Shown: in pieces, positions 16,192 through 25,303 of the stretch | Position numbering within the stretch: position 1 is the first letter of the stretch | How the letters are laid out: every line of letters begins with the position of its first letter | Assembly (NCBI RefSeq): GCF_020400585.1 | Contig: NZ_JAINVF010000012.1 | Location: 62,001 to 126,000 of the forward strand | Source: Streptomyces sp. NK08204 | GTDB taxonomy: Bacteria > Actinomycetota > Actinomycetes > Streptomycetales > Streptomycetaceae | Direction: 5' to 3' | Length of the DNA: 64,000 nt | Made by a program: the position numbers and the translations under genes | Notes under the pieces: generated by a model | Database searches by the model: none | Seen by the model: the letters and a program-made list of their open reading frames with translations, nothing else | What the model was told of the DNA's origin: nothing

Positions 16192-18765
16192 GTGAGCGAC
16201 CGGGCGGCCGGGGGAGGCAACGTGGACGACTACGCGGGTCGGGTGCTCGCCGACCGCTACCGCCTGCCGCTGCCGCCCTCCGACGAGTACGAACTGACCG
16301 AGACCTACGCCTTCGACACCTACAGCGGTCAGGAAGTGCTGGTGCGGCAGGTGCCGTTGCCGGAGGTCGTCGAGGCCGAGGTGCTCGACGCCGAAGGGCT
16401 GCCCGAGGGCTTCACCGCCCGTGAGAGCGGAACACCCCGGGTGCCTGCCGCCCGGTCCGCGACCCGCCGGCCCGCTGATCCGGCGGTGCGGCGCGCCGTC
16501 GAAGCCGCGCAGGCGGCGGCCCGTATCCCCGACCATCCGCGCCTCGACCAGGTCTTCGACGTGTTCGCCGAGGGCGGTTCGCTGTGGGTCGTCAGCGAGG
16601 CGGTGGCCGCGCGTCCGCTGGCCGCGCTGCTGGCCGAGCAGCCGCTGACGCCCTTCCGGGCGGCCGAGGTCGCTTCCGACGTGCTCATGGCACTGCGGGT
16701 GCTGCACGCCCACGGCTGGGTGCACCGCAACATCACCGCCCGCACGGTGCTCGTCTGCGACGACGGCCGGGTGATGCTGACCGGCCTCGCGGTCGGCGCG
16801 GCGGAGGAGGCGCTCTGCGGGTACGACCCGGTGCCGGTCCAGGGCGGCCCAGAAGGGCCGGAGGGGCCGGAGGGGCCGGAAGAGCCGGGGACAGGGGGGC
16901 CAGGAAGGCCAGGAAGGCCAGGAAGGCCGGAGGGGCAGTCCGCCGGCGGTCAGGGGCTCGGTCACGCCGCAGGAGGGCCGGGCGCTCTCGGTGCCGTCGC
17001 CGACCCCGAGGCGGCCAGGCGTGCCGCGATCCAGGCACGCGCGGCCGGTGCGCTGCCGGTGCCGGGCGCGGCCGGGGCCGCGGAGGGCACCGGGCTGCCC
17101 GCGCGGCGGGCGCCGGAGACCGGCGAGGACATCCGTGCGGCCCGAGCCGGAGCCATCGCCGCCTACCGGGCGGGAGCCCGGGCCGCCGCCCAGGTGCAGG
17201 AGACCCAGCGACGCCCCGCCCTGCCCGGGGCCCGCCCGCCCGCCGAGGGCAGCACAGGCGACACCGGTGCGGGCGCGGGCGGGCACGGCGGTACGGCGCA
17301 ACGGCCGTACCCCGCCGGGCAGCAGCCGTACGTCCCCGGACAGGACGGCACCGGCACCGCCCCGCCCGGACGGATAGCCGACCCCTACGGGGTGCACGGC
17401 GCCCCCGCTTCCCTGCCCGGGCACGATGCCTCGCCCCCGGGCGGCGGTGTCTCCCTGCCCGTGCAGGCCGCACAGCGGTCCCGTTGGGACGAGGGGGACG
17501 GTGCGGGTGCGGCCCGGCGGGGCCCCTCGACCGCGCTGGGGGCCGAGCGGGCCCGGCAGGTGCGGATGACCGTCGTGGGGCCGGTGACCGAGCGCTGGGC
17601 GCCCGAGCAGGCCGGGCCCGTGCACGAGAACTGGCAGCTGGCGGCGCCGATCGGCCCGGCCACCGACCTGTGGGCGCTCGGGGCGCTGCTGTTCCGGGCG
17701 GTGCAGGGGCATGCGCCGTACCCCGAGGAGTCCACCGCCGAGCTGGTGCAGCTGGTGTGCGCGGAGCCGCCCGCTTTCGCCGAGGAGTGCGGCCCGATCC
17801 GGCCCGTCGTGGAGTCGCTGCTGCGTCAGGACCCCACCGAACGGCTGGACTTCGAGGAGCTGAACGGCTGGCTGCGTTCGCTGGTGCGCTCCGCGCCCGA
17901 ACCGGATGCCGGCAGTCATGTCGTGCCCGTTCCGCCCGCCGACCCGACCCGGCTGCCGATCATCCGGCGCCGGGGCGAGCTGGTGCGGCGGCGCCGCGCC
18001 GGGCTGCCCGTGACACATCCGCACGGTCGGCACAAGCGGGCCCGGGAGGAGGCCGGTTCGCCGCGCAGCCTCGGCAGGACCCTGCTGCTGCTGATCCTGC
18101 TCCTGCTGGCCGGCGCGGTCGCGTACGCGATGCTGTTCATGCCGAAACAGGGGGAGAGCGGCGCGACGGGCGGCGATCGTACCGGCGCCGCCGGCGAGGC
18201 AGGTGCCGTGCACCCGTCCACACCCCGGCCGTCCTCCGGGCAGTCGGCGGACGGCAGCCCCTCGGAGTCCGCGCCCGCCACCGAGCCCCAGACGGGCGGC
18301 GACCCTTCGGTGGCCGACGGGTTCACTCTGCGAACGGACCCGGACGGTTTCCGCATCGCCGTCGCCAGGGGCTGGAGCCGCACGCCCAAGAACGGCAGCG
18401 GCCAGGTGGTGTACGCCCACGGGAACTTCGAGCTGCTCGTCGTACCGGGAAGGGACGGCGCGTCGACGTACGGCAGCGACCCGATGGTGTATCAGCGGGA
18501 CAAGGAGCCTGAACTCCAGCCGTACCGGAACTCCAGTTGGGCCACCGCCAGCGGGCTGCGCACCATCGAGGTGGGCGGACGCGCCATGGCGGAGGGGCAG
18601 TTCACCTGGACCGACGCACAGGGCCGCGATCTGTTCGTGCGCAACATGGCGATCCTGCTGAACGGCCGCTACCACATCGTCCAGGTCCGTGGCCCGGAGG
18701 CGGAGCGGGACGAGGTGACGCGGTTGTACGAGGAGGCTACCGCGACGTACCGCTACACGCGTTGA
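16192..18765 (+). CDS. Transmembrane pseudokinase
   Basis: An 857-residue protein with the plan of its kinase neighbours but no catalytic residues. There is no Gly loop after R-Y-R-L, and the VAVK lysine is Arg (VLVRQVPLP). The HRD loop reads WVHRNITARTVLV and the DFG position reads LTGL, while the C-lobe stays recognisable (DLWALGALLFRAVQGHAPYP). An insert of nearly 280 residues rich in Gly, Pro and Ala, including short G-P/R-P-G repeats near residues 220-245, splits the lobes. A membrane helix (TLLLLILLLLAGAVAYAML) and an external domain of the same type (GFRIAVARGWSRTP) follow. GTG at 16192 is used; GTG at 16222 with GGGGGAGG close by is an equal alternative. Confidence 0.9.
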   Translation: MSDRAAGGGNVDDYAGRVLADRYRLPLPPSDEYELTETYAFDTYSGQEVLVRQVPLPEVVEAEVLDAEGLPEGFTARESGTPRVPAARSATRRPADPAVRRAVEAAQAAARIPDHPRLDQVFDVFAEGGSLWVVSEAVAARPLAALLAEQPLTPFRAAEVASDVLMALRVLHAHGWVHRNITARTVLVCDDGRVMLTGLAVGAAEEALCGYDPVPVQGGPEGPEGPEGPEEPGTGGPGRPGRPGRPEGQSAGGQGLGHAAGGPGALGAVADPEAARRAAIQARAAGALPVPGAAGAAEGTGLPARRAPETGEDIRAARAGAIAAYRAGARAAAQVQETQRRPALPGARPPAEGSTGDTGAGAGGHGGTAQRPYPAGQQPYVPGQDGTGTAPPGRIADPYGVHGAPASLPGHDASPPGGGVSLPVQAAQRSRWDEGDGAGAARRGPSTALGAERARQVRMTVVGPVTERWAPEQAGPVHENWQLAAPIGPATDLWALGALLFRAVQGHAPYPEESTAELVQLVCAEPPAFAEECGPIRPVVESLLRQDPTERLDFEELNGWLRSLVRSAPEPDAGSHVVPVPPADPTRLPIIRRRGELVRRRRAGLPVTHPHGRHKRAREEAGSPRSLGRTLLLLILLLLAGAVAYAMLFMPKQGESGATGGDRTGAAGEAGAVHPSTPRPSSGQSADGSPSESAPATEPQTGGDPSVADGFTLRTDPDGFRIAVARGWSRTPKNGSGQVVYAHGNFELLVVPGRDGASTYGSDPMVYQRDKEPELQPYRNSSWATASGLRTIEVGGRAMAEGQFTWTDAQGRDLFVRNMAILLNGRYHIVQVRGPEAERDEVTRLYEEATATYRYTR

Positions 18766-18918
18766 GCACCGTGTGCACGGGCCGGGCAGCGCACCGTTCG
18801 GTTCCCGTTCACGGGCAGAAGCGACAACCGTCACAGTGCGGTTTCCTTGGCGCTCTGCAGGTTCCCAGAGGGCAGAGCGGTCCTTAGTCTGACCCTGTCA
18901 AGACCATTGCGGGGCAAC

Positions 18919-20691
18919 GTGAATCAGATGCAGGGCCTGCTCATCGCGGGCCGCTACCGGCTTGCCGACTCCATCGGCAGCGGCGGCATGGGGCGGGTGT
19001 GGCGCGCCCATGACGAGGTGCTGAACCGGACGGTGGCCGTCAAGGAGTTGACCGCAGCGCTCTACGTCTCCGAGAGCGACCAGGCCGTCCTGCTCGCCCG
19101 TACCCGGGCCGAGGCGCGGGCCGCCGCACGCATCAACCACTCCGCCGTCGTCACCGTGCACGACGTCCTGGAACACGACGGCCGCCCCTGGATCGTGATG
19201 GAGCTGGTCGAGGGCAACTCGCTGGCCGACGCGGTCAAGGAGCGCGGCCGGGTCGAGCCCCAGGAAGCCGCGCGGATCGGGCTGTGGGTGTTGCGGGCGC
19301 TGCGCGCCGCGCACACGGCCGGCGTGCTGCACCGGGACGTCAAGCCCGGCAACGTGCTGCTCGGCCGGGACGGCCGGGTGCTGCTCACCGACTTCGGCAT
19401 CGCCCAGATCGAGGGCGACACGACCATCACCCGCACCGGCGAGGTCGTCGGCTCGGTCGACTACCTCGCTCCTGAGCGCGTCCGCGGCCACGACCCAGGC
19501 CCCTCTTCCGACCTGTGGGCGCTCGGCGCCACGCTGTACACGGCCGTCGAGGGCCGGTCGCCGTTCCGCCGCACCTCGCCGCTGAGCACCATGCAGGCGG
19601 TCGTCGAGGAGGATGCCGACGAGCCGCGTCATGCCGGACCGCTCGGCCCCGTCGTCGCCGCGCTGCTGCGCAAGGAACCGGCCCAGCGGCCGAGCGCGGA
19701 GGAGACGGAGCAGATGCTCGCCGAGGCGGCGGAGGGCCGCCGGCCGGGCGTGGCACAGGCGTTCGTGCCGACGCAGGGCGCGGGCGTGGTCCGGGGAGGA
19801 CCGTACGGCGCCGGAGCGGGCGCCTCGGGCCCGGGGTACGGCAGTGGGACGGCCGCTGCTCCCTACGGCTCCGGGGCGGGCGGTTACGGCTCCGGTGCGG
19901 GGGAGGGCGGCTACGGGCCGGGTGGCCCCGGCGGTTCCGTCACCGGGCCGACGGGGGTGACCCCCACGGTGGTGGGCCATGCTGCGGGCCCGGCAGCGGT
20001 CCGGCCCCGCTCCCGGCGGCGGATGCGCACGCTCGCGCTGGTCGTCGCCGTCGCTGCCGTGCTCGGCGGCGGCGCGGCGGTGGCCTTCCAGAAGTGGACC
20101 GGGGCGGAACGGCCCGCCGAGTTGTCGGCTACGCGGGAGACCTCGGATCCGGCGGTGTCGGCCGGCGCCAGCGCCAGTGCCAGTGCCAGCGCCGGACCCG
20201 GCCAGGCGGGCACCGTCCCGGACGACTGGAAACGGTACGACGACCCGCTCGGCTTCAGCCTCTTTCTGCCCAAGGGCTGGAAGCGGAAGGTGTACGGCAT
20301 CCAGGGCGACCTCAAACAGATCGACTACTCGCCCGACAACGGCCTGCACTTCGTGCGCATCTCGATTGACCGCTCACCGGACTTCGCCGACGCCTACCTG
20401 CACCAGAAGGACCTCGAACTCCAGCAGCATCTGGTCGGCTACAAGCGAGAGCGGATGGAGGAGGGCATCTACCGGGACCGCAAGAGCTCGTTGTGGGAGT
20501 TCACCTGGAACGCGCTGGCGAAGGACCCGCCGTTCGTCTCCGGTCCGCGGCACGCGATCGACGAGACGTACTTCTCGCGCCAGGGCACCGAGTACGCCAT
20601 CTACATGTCGACTCCCGCCGAGGACTGGGCGAAGACCAGCCAGCAGTTCAAGTGGGTGCTGCAGAGCTGGCAGCAGCCGAAGGAGGGCTGA
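18919..20691 (+). CDS. Transmembrane Ser/Thr protein kinase, third gene of the block
   Basis: A 590-residue kinase. The domain at residues about 10-275 has G-S-G-G-M-G-R-V, VAVKEL, L-H-R-D-V-K-P-G-N and T-D-F-G-I-A-Q, with a Thr-rich activation loop (GDTTITRTGE) fit for autophosphorylation. A Gly/Tyr/Ser-rich linker, a membrane helix (TLALVVAVAAVLGGGAAVAF) and an external domain beginning LGFSLFLPKGWKRK complete it. Start choice: GTG at 18919 with GGGG four bases upstream, or ATG at 18928 three codons later; the frame runs open further upstream without conservation. The external domain again looks PsbP-like, suggesting that the block shares one kind of extracytoplasmic input. Confidence 0.94.
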   Translation: MNQMQGLLIAGRYRLADSIGSGGMGRVWRAHDEVLNRTVAVKELTAALYVSESDQAVLLARTRAEARAAARINHSAVVTVHDVLEHDGRPWIVMELVEGNSLADAVKERGRVEPQEAARIGLWVLRALRAAHTAGVLHRDVKPGNVLLGRDGRVLLTDFGIAQIEGDTTITRTGEVVGSVDYLAPERVRGHDPGPSSDLWALGATLYTAVEGRSPFRRTSPLSTMQAVVEEDADEPRHAGPLGPVVAALLRKEPAQRPSAEETEQMLAEAAEGRRPGVAQAFVPTQGAGVVRGGPYGAGAGASGPGYGSGTAAAPYGSGAGGYGSGAGEGGYGPGGPGGSVTGPTGVTPTVVGHAAGPAAVRPRSRRRMRTLALVVAVAAVLGGGAAVAFQKWTGAERPAELSATRETSDPAVSAGASASASASAGPGQAGTVPDDWKRYDDPLGFSLFLPKGWKRKVYGIQGDLKQIDYSPDNGLHFVRISIDRSPDFADAYLHQKDLELQQHLVGYKRERMEEGIYRDRKSSLWEFTWNALAKDPPFVSGPRHAIDETYFSRQGTEYAIYMSTPAEDWAKTSQQFKWVLQSWQQPKEG

Positions 20692-20709
20692 CCCGGGGCG
20701 GCCCGTTCC

Positions 20710-20751
20710 GGCCGGTCACCGTCCCGGCGTCTTGGCCGGTCACCGTCCCGG
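20710..20751 (+). repeat. 18-base tandem direct repeat upstream of the fourth kinase
   Basis: GGCCGGTCACCGTCCCGG is present at 20710-20727 and 20734-20751, a period of 24. It fills the short gap between two kinase genes and ends 22 bases before the next ATG. It could be a binding site in helical phase or a small duplication. Confidence 0.8.
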
Positions 20752-20772
20752 AGCGGATGGGTCCCGTGCGGC

Positions 20773-22629
20773 ATGATGGGGCGCATGGGGACCGAGGGCG
20801 CCGACTTCCGTGTGATCGCGGGCCGCTACCGCCTCGAGGCGCGCATCGGGCGCGGCGGAATGGGCGTCGTGTGGCGGGCGAGAGACGAGGTGCTGGGCCG
20901 CCTGGTCGCGGTCAAGGAACTCCTCGCGGACGACTCGCTCCCCGGCGACGACACCCGCCGCCGCCGTGACCGCACCTTCCGCGAGGCGCGGGCGGTCGCC
21001 CAGCTGCGGCACCCGAACATCGTCGTCGTCCACGACGTCGTGGAGCAGGACGAGCGGCCGTACCTCGTCATGGAGTTCATCGAGGGCGGCTCGCTCGCCG
21101 ACCGGATCGCCACGCGCGGCCCGGTCGACGCCGCCGAGGCCGCGCGGATCGGCATCGCCCTGCTGGGCGCGCTGCACACGGCGCACGAGGCCGGCGTACT
21201 GCACCGGGACATCAAGCCCGCCAACGTCCTGATCGAGTCCGGCAGCGACCGGGTGGTGCTCACGGACTTCGGGATCGCACAGGTCGCGGGTGCGACGACG
21301 CTCACCGAGACCGGCTCCTTCGTCGGCTCGCCCGAGTACACCGCCCCGGAGCGGATGTCCGGCACCCGCACCGGGCCCGAGTCCGACCTCTGGTCGCTGG
21401 GTGCCCTGCTGTGCACCGCGCTCAGCGGCGAGTCGCCGTTCCGGCGCGACTCGCTCGGCGGCATCCTGCATGCCGTCGTCGCCGCCGAGATCTGTCCGCC
21501 GACGCAGGCGGCGCCGCTCCTGCCCGTCGTACGGGGCCTGCTCGAACGCGACCCGGACCGGCGGCTGGGCGCGGTGGACGCCGAGCGGATGCTGCGCGCC
21601 TACCTGGAGACCGGGCGGACACCGTCCGCGCCGGGCGGCGCCCCGGGTGCTCCCGGTACACCCGGTACCGGGCGGATCCACAGGATCGGCGGGGGCCGTG
21701 CGGGGCGGTCGGGGGCCGCCGGTGGTCGTGCGCCGGCGACCGGTGCGGGCGGGGAGCATACGGCGAACCCCGTGGCGCCCGGCGACGGAGAAGGCCTGGT
21801 GCCGGATCCCGCGCCGCCCGGGGGCGGCGGCCGTGCGACCGAGTCCGCCGTGCACGCCATGCCCGCCACGCCGGCGCCGTACACCCCGACCGAGCGGGAC
21901 GTGCCGCGCGCCGGTGCCGAGCCCGGTGCCGGGACGCTGTGGGCCGACGCGCCCGGAGCGCCGGCCCGGCCGTCCACCCGCACCGTGCTGGTCGGAGCGC
22001 TGCTCGTCGTCGCGTTGGCCGGGGCCGGAGCGGCGGGGGCGGTGCTGCTGATGGACCGCGGTGGACACGGGGGCGCCGGCACGCCGGGCGGTACGGCGAC
22101 CAGCCCGGCGGCGCACACCAGCGCGAGCGCGTCGCCCTCCCCGACGACCGGCACTCCCTCGCGCGCGACCGACTCGCATACGGCACCCTCGGGTTACCGC
22201 ACCGTCAAGGAGCCCGCCGGTTTCACCCTCGCCGTACCGGAGGACTTCGAGCGCAGCCCGCAGGGCGAGCGCGTCTTCTACCTGTCCCCCGGCGGGACCT
22301 TCCGGCTCGGCATCCGGGTGGCCGCGCCCGAGGCGGGCGGCCCGACGGAGGCGATGAACCGGGCGGCGGCCGACGGGCCGAGCACGAACCCCGGTTACCA
22401 CGACGGCCGGGTCACCCGGACCACGCACCGCGGACACCCCGCCGCGTTCTGGGAGTTCAGCTGGAACGGCTTCAGCGCGGCGCAGGGCCCGCGGCACACC
22501 TACGACCTGTGCTGGGAAGAGGGCGGACGGCTGTACGACGTGTGGGTGTCGGCGCCGGTGGGGAAGGTGCGCGAGGCACGGGAGTACTTCGACGTGGCCA
22601 TCGACACCTTCTCGGTCACGGGTCGGTGA
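20773..22629 (+). CDS. Transmembrane Ser/Thr protein kinase, fourth gene of the block
   Basis: A 618-residue kinase with an intact domain at residues about 15-275: G-R-G-G-M-G-V-V, VAVKEL, L-H-R-D-I-K-P-A-N, T-D-F-G-I-A-Q and G-S-P-E-Y-T-A-P-E. A Gly/Pro/Ala linker leads to a membrane helix (TVLVGALLVVALAGAGAAGAVLL) and an external domain (GFTLAVPEDFERSPQGERVF). Three ATGs (20773, 20776, 20785) compete and none has a clear ribosome binding site, so initiation may be coupled or leaderless. In S. coelicolor one kinase of this block (PkaI) was reported to interact with the spore-wall machinery; I cannot assign that name to a particular gene here. Confidence 0.94.
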   Translation: MMGRMGTEGADFRVIAGRYRLEARIGRGGMGVVWRARDEVLGRLVAVKELLADDSLPGDDTRRRRDRTFREARAVAQLRHPNIVVVHDVVEQDERPYLVMEFIEGGSLADRIATRGPVDAAEAARIGIALLGALHTAHEAGVLHRDIKPANVLIESGSDRVVLTDFGIAQVAGATTLTETGSFVGSPEYTAPERMSGTRTGPESDLWSLGALLCTALSGESPFRRDSLGGILHAVVAAEICPPTQAAPLLPVVRGLLERDPDRRLGAVDAERMLRAYLETGRTPSAPGGAPGAPGTPGTGRIHRIGGGRAGRSGAAGGRAPATGAGGEHTANPVAPGDGEGLVPDPAPPGGGGRATESAVHAMPATPAPYTPTERDVPRAGAEPGAGTLWADAPGAPARPSTRTVLVGALLVVALAGAGAAGAVLLMDRGGHGGAGTPGGTATSPAAHTSASASPSPTTGTPSRATDSHTAPSGYRTVKEPAGFTLAVPEDFERSPQGERVFYLSPGGTFRLGIRVAAPEAGGPTEAMNRAAADGPSTNPGYHDGRVTRTTHRGHPAAFWEFSWNGFSAAQGPRHTYDLCWEEGGRLYDVWVSAPVGKVREAREYFDVAIDTFSVTGR

Positions 22630-22682
22630 CCGGTTCGCGAGCGCGCTGGATGTCCGCACTCCTGGCGCGATAGGGATGGACC

Positions 22683-24341
22683 ATGCGCAATGACGGGGGA
22701 GCCGGACAGGCCGGCCGCGGGGTCGACGACACGACGAGTTTTGTTCTGCAACCGCCGCAGCCGCAGCCGTACTTCGTCCCCGCCCAGCAGACGGCCGCCC
22801 AGCAAGCGGCCGCCCAGGAGGCCGCTGTCCGGCACCCCGCCCAGGAACCGGGTGTGGGACGGCTGATCGCCGGGCGCTACCGGCTGCTCGCCAAGCTGGG
22901 GCACGGCGGCATGGGCACCGTATGGCGGGCCAAGGACGAGACGGTGGACCGGGAGGTCGCCGTCAAGGAGCCCCGCGTACCGGATCACCTTTCCGAGCGC
23001 GAACGGTCCAACGCCTACGAGCGGATGCGCCGGGAGGCCCGCGCGGCGGCCCGGCTCGACCACCCGGCGGTGGTGGACGTGCACGACGTCGCGGTCGTCG
23101 ACGGCCGCCCGTGGATCGTCATGGAGCTGGTCCACGGCCGTTCGCTGGGCGACGCACTCCGGGAAGGCACGCTCGACGCGCGCGAGGCGGCCCGCATCGG
23201 CCTCGAGGTGCTCGGCGCGCTGGAGGCGGCGCACGCGGCGGGCGTCCTGCACCGGGACGTCAAGCCCGACAACGTGCTGCTGGGCCGGTACGGCCGGGTG
23301 GTCCTCACGGACTTCGGCATCGCGCAGATCGAGGGCGAGACGCGGCTGACGGACACCGGCGGCTTCGTCGGCTCGCCCGAATACATCGCGCCGGAGCGGG
23401 TGTTGGGCCTGCGTCCTGGTCCGGCCGCCGACCTGTGGTCCCTCGGCGTGGTGCTCTACTCGGCCACCGAGGGCGTCTCCCCGTTCCGGCGCAGCAACAC
23501 CCCGGCCACCCTCCAGTCCGTCCTCAACGCCACCCCGGCCGCCCCCTCCGCCGCGCGGGGCCCGCTGGCCGACGCCATCAACGGCCTGCTCCACAAGGAC
23601 CCCGCGCAGCGCCTTGCGGCGGCCCGGGTCCGCGCCCTGCTGGAGGCGGCGTCGAGCCCGCCGGCGCCCGTCCAGCAGGTCTTCGTCCAGGCGCCCGCCC
23701 CCACCGCGGCCCGCTCCCGCCGACCGGGCCGCACGGTGTGGCTGGGCGCCGGTGCCGGCGCGGCGCTGGTCGCGGCGGTGTCGGCGTACCTGCTGCTCGT
23801 CGGCCCGTCCTCCGGCGGGCTGCCCGACGGCTGGGCGCAGCGGCAGGACAGCGGTCTCGGCGCCACCCTCGCCGTCCCCGCGGGTTACCAGGTCACCCGG
23901 CCCGGCAAGGACGACACCGACAGGAACTGGGTGACGTACGCCGACTGGAGCGGCGACGTCTCGGTCACCCTGAGCCTCGCCCGGAGGTCCGAGGACTCCC
24001 TGCACAAGATCCAGAGCAGCGCGCCCGCTCAGATGTACGCCGACAACGAGAGGTTCAAGAACGAGGGCGAGTACGCGCTCGACATGCCCAAGGGTCCGCG
24101 GACGGCCCCGGAGAGGAACGCCACCTACCAGGGCAGGCAGGCCGCCGAGAACACCGTCGCCTACACGACCGACGACTCGCAGAACCCCCGGCCCCGCGAG
24201 CTCCAGATCTTCTACTACCGCACCAAGGCGGGCGACATGTACCGGCTCACCGTCTGCTATCCGGGCAAGGGCGACTTCACGGCCCGCGGCCGGGAGGTGG
24301 CGAAGGCGGCGATCGCCAACCTGCGCATCGACGAGCCGTGA
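22683..24341 (+). CDS. Transmembrane Ser/Thr protein kinase, fifth gene of the block
   Basis: A 552-residue kinase. A Gln/Ala/Pro-rich N-terminal tail of about 55 residues precedes the kinase domain (about 65-320), which has G-H-G-G-M-G-T-V, VAVKEP, L-H-R-D-V-K-P-D-N, T-D-F-G-I-A-Q and G-S-P-E-Y-I-A-P-E. The linker is short, the membrane helix is VWLGAGAGAALVAAVSAYLLLV, and the external domain (GLGATLAVPAGYQVTRPGKD) carries one Cys near the end. ATG at 22683 follows AGGGATGGACC. Its stop is 40 bases from the convergent MarR gene, so it closes the co-directional kinase block. Confidence 0.94.
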   Translation: MRNDGGAGQAGRGVDDTTSFVLQPPQPQPYFVPAQQTAAQQAAAQEAAVRHPAQEPGVGRLIAGRYRLLAKLGHGGMGTVWRAKDETVDREVAVKEPRVPDHLSERERSNAYERMRREARAAARLDHPAVVDVHDVAVVDGRPWIVMELVHGRSLGDALREGTLDAREAARIGLEVLGALEAAHAAGVLHRDVKPDNVLLGRYGRVVLTDFGIAQIEGETRLTDTGGFVGSPEYIAPERVLGLRPGPAADLWSLGVVLYSATEGVSPFRRSNTPATLQSVLNATPAAPSAARGPLADAINGLLHKDPAQRLAAARVRALLEAASSPPAPVQQVFVQAPAPTAARSRRPGRTVWLGAGAGAALVAAVSAYLLLVGPSSGGLPDGWAQRQDSGLGATLAVPAGYQVTRPGKDDTDRNWVTYADWSGDVSVTLSLARRSEDSLHKIQSSAPAQMYADNERFKNEGEYALDMPKGPRTAPERNATYQGRQAAENTVAYTTDDSQNPRPRELQIFYYRTKAGDMYRLTVCYPGKGDFTARGREVAKAAIANLRIDEP

Positions 24342-24381
24342 CCCGCAGCCCGGCAACTCCGCCGCGCGGCGCAGGTGCGTC

Positions 24382-25107
24382 TCATGGCTGTGACGCGTCG
24401 GGCTTGGTGTGGAGGACTTCGCGGGCCTGTTCGGCGGCGCGGGTGATGCTTTCGCTGATGAAGTCGAGGAAGCGGGCGATGTTCTCCAGGCGGGTGGCCG
24501 CAGGGGTGTCGCGGCCGAGGACGGCGACGCCTTGACGTGCGGTTTCGACGAGCTGATCGTTGGACCGGGCGCTGGCGATCGTCGCCTGGTAGAAGAGTTC
24601 GTCGTCGACGACGTAGCGGTCGCGGCGGCGTTCGTCGCGTTCTCGGCGGACGAGGCTCTGGCTCTCCAGGAAGGCGATCGCCTTGGAGATGGACGCCGGG
24701 CTGACCTGGAGGCGCTGGGCGAGCTGGGCCGCGGTGAGGCTGCCCGCGTCGGTGGTGAACAGGCAGGTCAGCACCCGGGCCGTCATCTTGGGCAGGCCCG
24801 AGGCCATGAGGACGGTGGTGAGTGTCTCCTCGTACTCGGCCACGGCCTCGGCGTCGCGTCCGTGCGGCTGGGGAACTGACTGTGACTCTCGGGCGGAGGC
24901 GGGCCTGCGCCGGTGAGCGCGGCGTTCGGCGGCACGGTGGGCCAGGTCGGCTCGGTAGGCGGTGGGGCCGCCGTTGCGCATCACCTCACGTGTGACCGTC
25001 GAGGTCGGACGGTCGAGGCGCCGGGCGATCTCGGCGTAGGGGAGGCTGTCGGCCAGCCCCAGCGCGATCTGCCGGCGTTCCTGCTGGGTGAGCCTGCCTC
25101 CCGGCAT
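24382..25107 (-). CDS. MarR-type regulator with IS30-like N-terminal HTH
   Basis: A 241-residue two-HTH protein. Residues 1-50 (LTQQERRQIALGLADSLPYA then EIARRLDRPTSTVTREVMRN) match the HTH_38 motif of IS30-family transposases. Residues about 95-190 form a MarR/GntR-like winged helix (LTAAQLAQRLQVSPASISKA then AIAFLESQSLVRRERDERRRD), followed by a helical dimerisation tail. No transposase catalytic domain is present, so the HTH looks domesticated. ATG at 25107 is preceded by AAGGAGACGCG, an excellent site. It is divergent from the DUF4097 gene, and an inverted repeat over its own -35 box is the probable operator. The regulated process is unknown; a DUF4097/bactofilin-like envelope function is possible. 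Confidence 0.92.
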   Translation of the reverse strand: MPGGRLTQQERRQIALGLADSLPYAEIARRLDRPTSTVTREVMRNGGPTAYRADLAHRAAERRAHRRRPASARESQSVPQPHGRDAEAVAEYEETLTTVLMASGLPKMTARVLTCLFTTDAGSLTAAQLAQRLQVSPASISKAIAFLESQSLVRRERDERRRDRYVVDDELFYQATIASARSNDQLVETARQGVAVLGRDTPAATRLENIARFLDFISESITRAAEQAREVLHTKPDASQP

Positions 25108-25149
25108 CGCGTCTCCTTGGTGTTCCTTCACGGTGTTCCCTGTTCCCCG

Positions 25150-25179
25150 ACCATAGCGTTCACTTCCCCCTCATTGCAA
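25150..25179 (-). promoter_or_regulatory. Predicted promoter of the MarR-type gene
   Basis: On the minus strand TTGCAA (25179-25174) and TATGGT (25155-25150) are 18 bases apart, with the ribosome binding site 40 bases downstream. The -35 box lies in the left arm of the inverted repeat at 25176-25201, as expected for autorepression. Confidence 0.6.
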
Positions 25180-25201
25180 CGATCCGACCTGTCATCGTTG
25201 C
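25176..25201. promoter_or_regulatory. Inverted repeat, probable operator of the MarR-type regulator
   Basis: GCAACGAT (25176-25183) and ATCGTTGC (25194-25201) are perfect 8-base arms with a 10-base spacer, so their centres are about two helical turns apart. Several further CAACG/CGTTG half-sites follow up to 25297, including one just before the -10 box of the DUF4097 promoter. Confidence 0.6.
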
Positions 25202-25274
25202 GTTGCGGCTGAGTCCATTGCAACAGTTCCTCTCAATCTACCTGCATGTTTGTTGATTTCACGCAACGAGCTTG

Positions 25275-25303
25275 TTGATGAGATCTGGAAAGCAACGTAG
25301 CGT
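25275..25303 (+). promoter_or_regulatory. Predicted promoter of the DUF4097 gene
   Basis: TTGATG (25275-25280) and TAGCGT (25298-25303) are separated by exactly 17 bases. A GCAACG half-site abuts the -10 box. Confidence 0.65.

Noticed and set aside
24382..25107. An IS30-type insertion sequence
   Set aside because: Only the HTH resembles IS30. There is no DDE catalytic domain, no terminal inverted repeats and no target duplication, and the rest of the protein is a MarR-type regulator.
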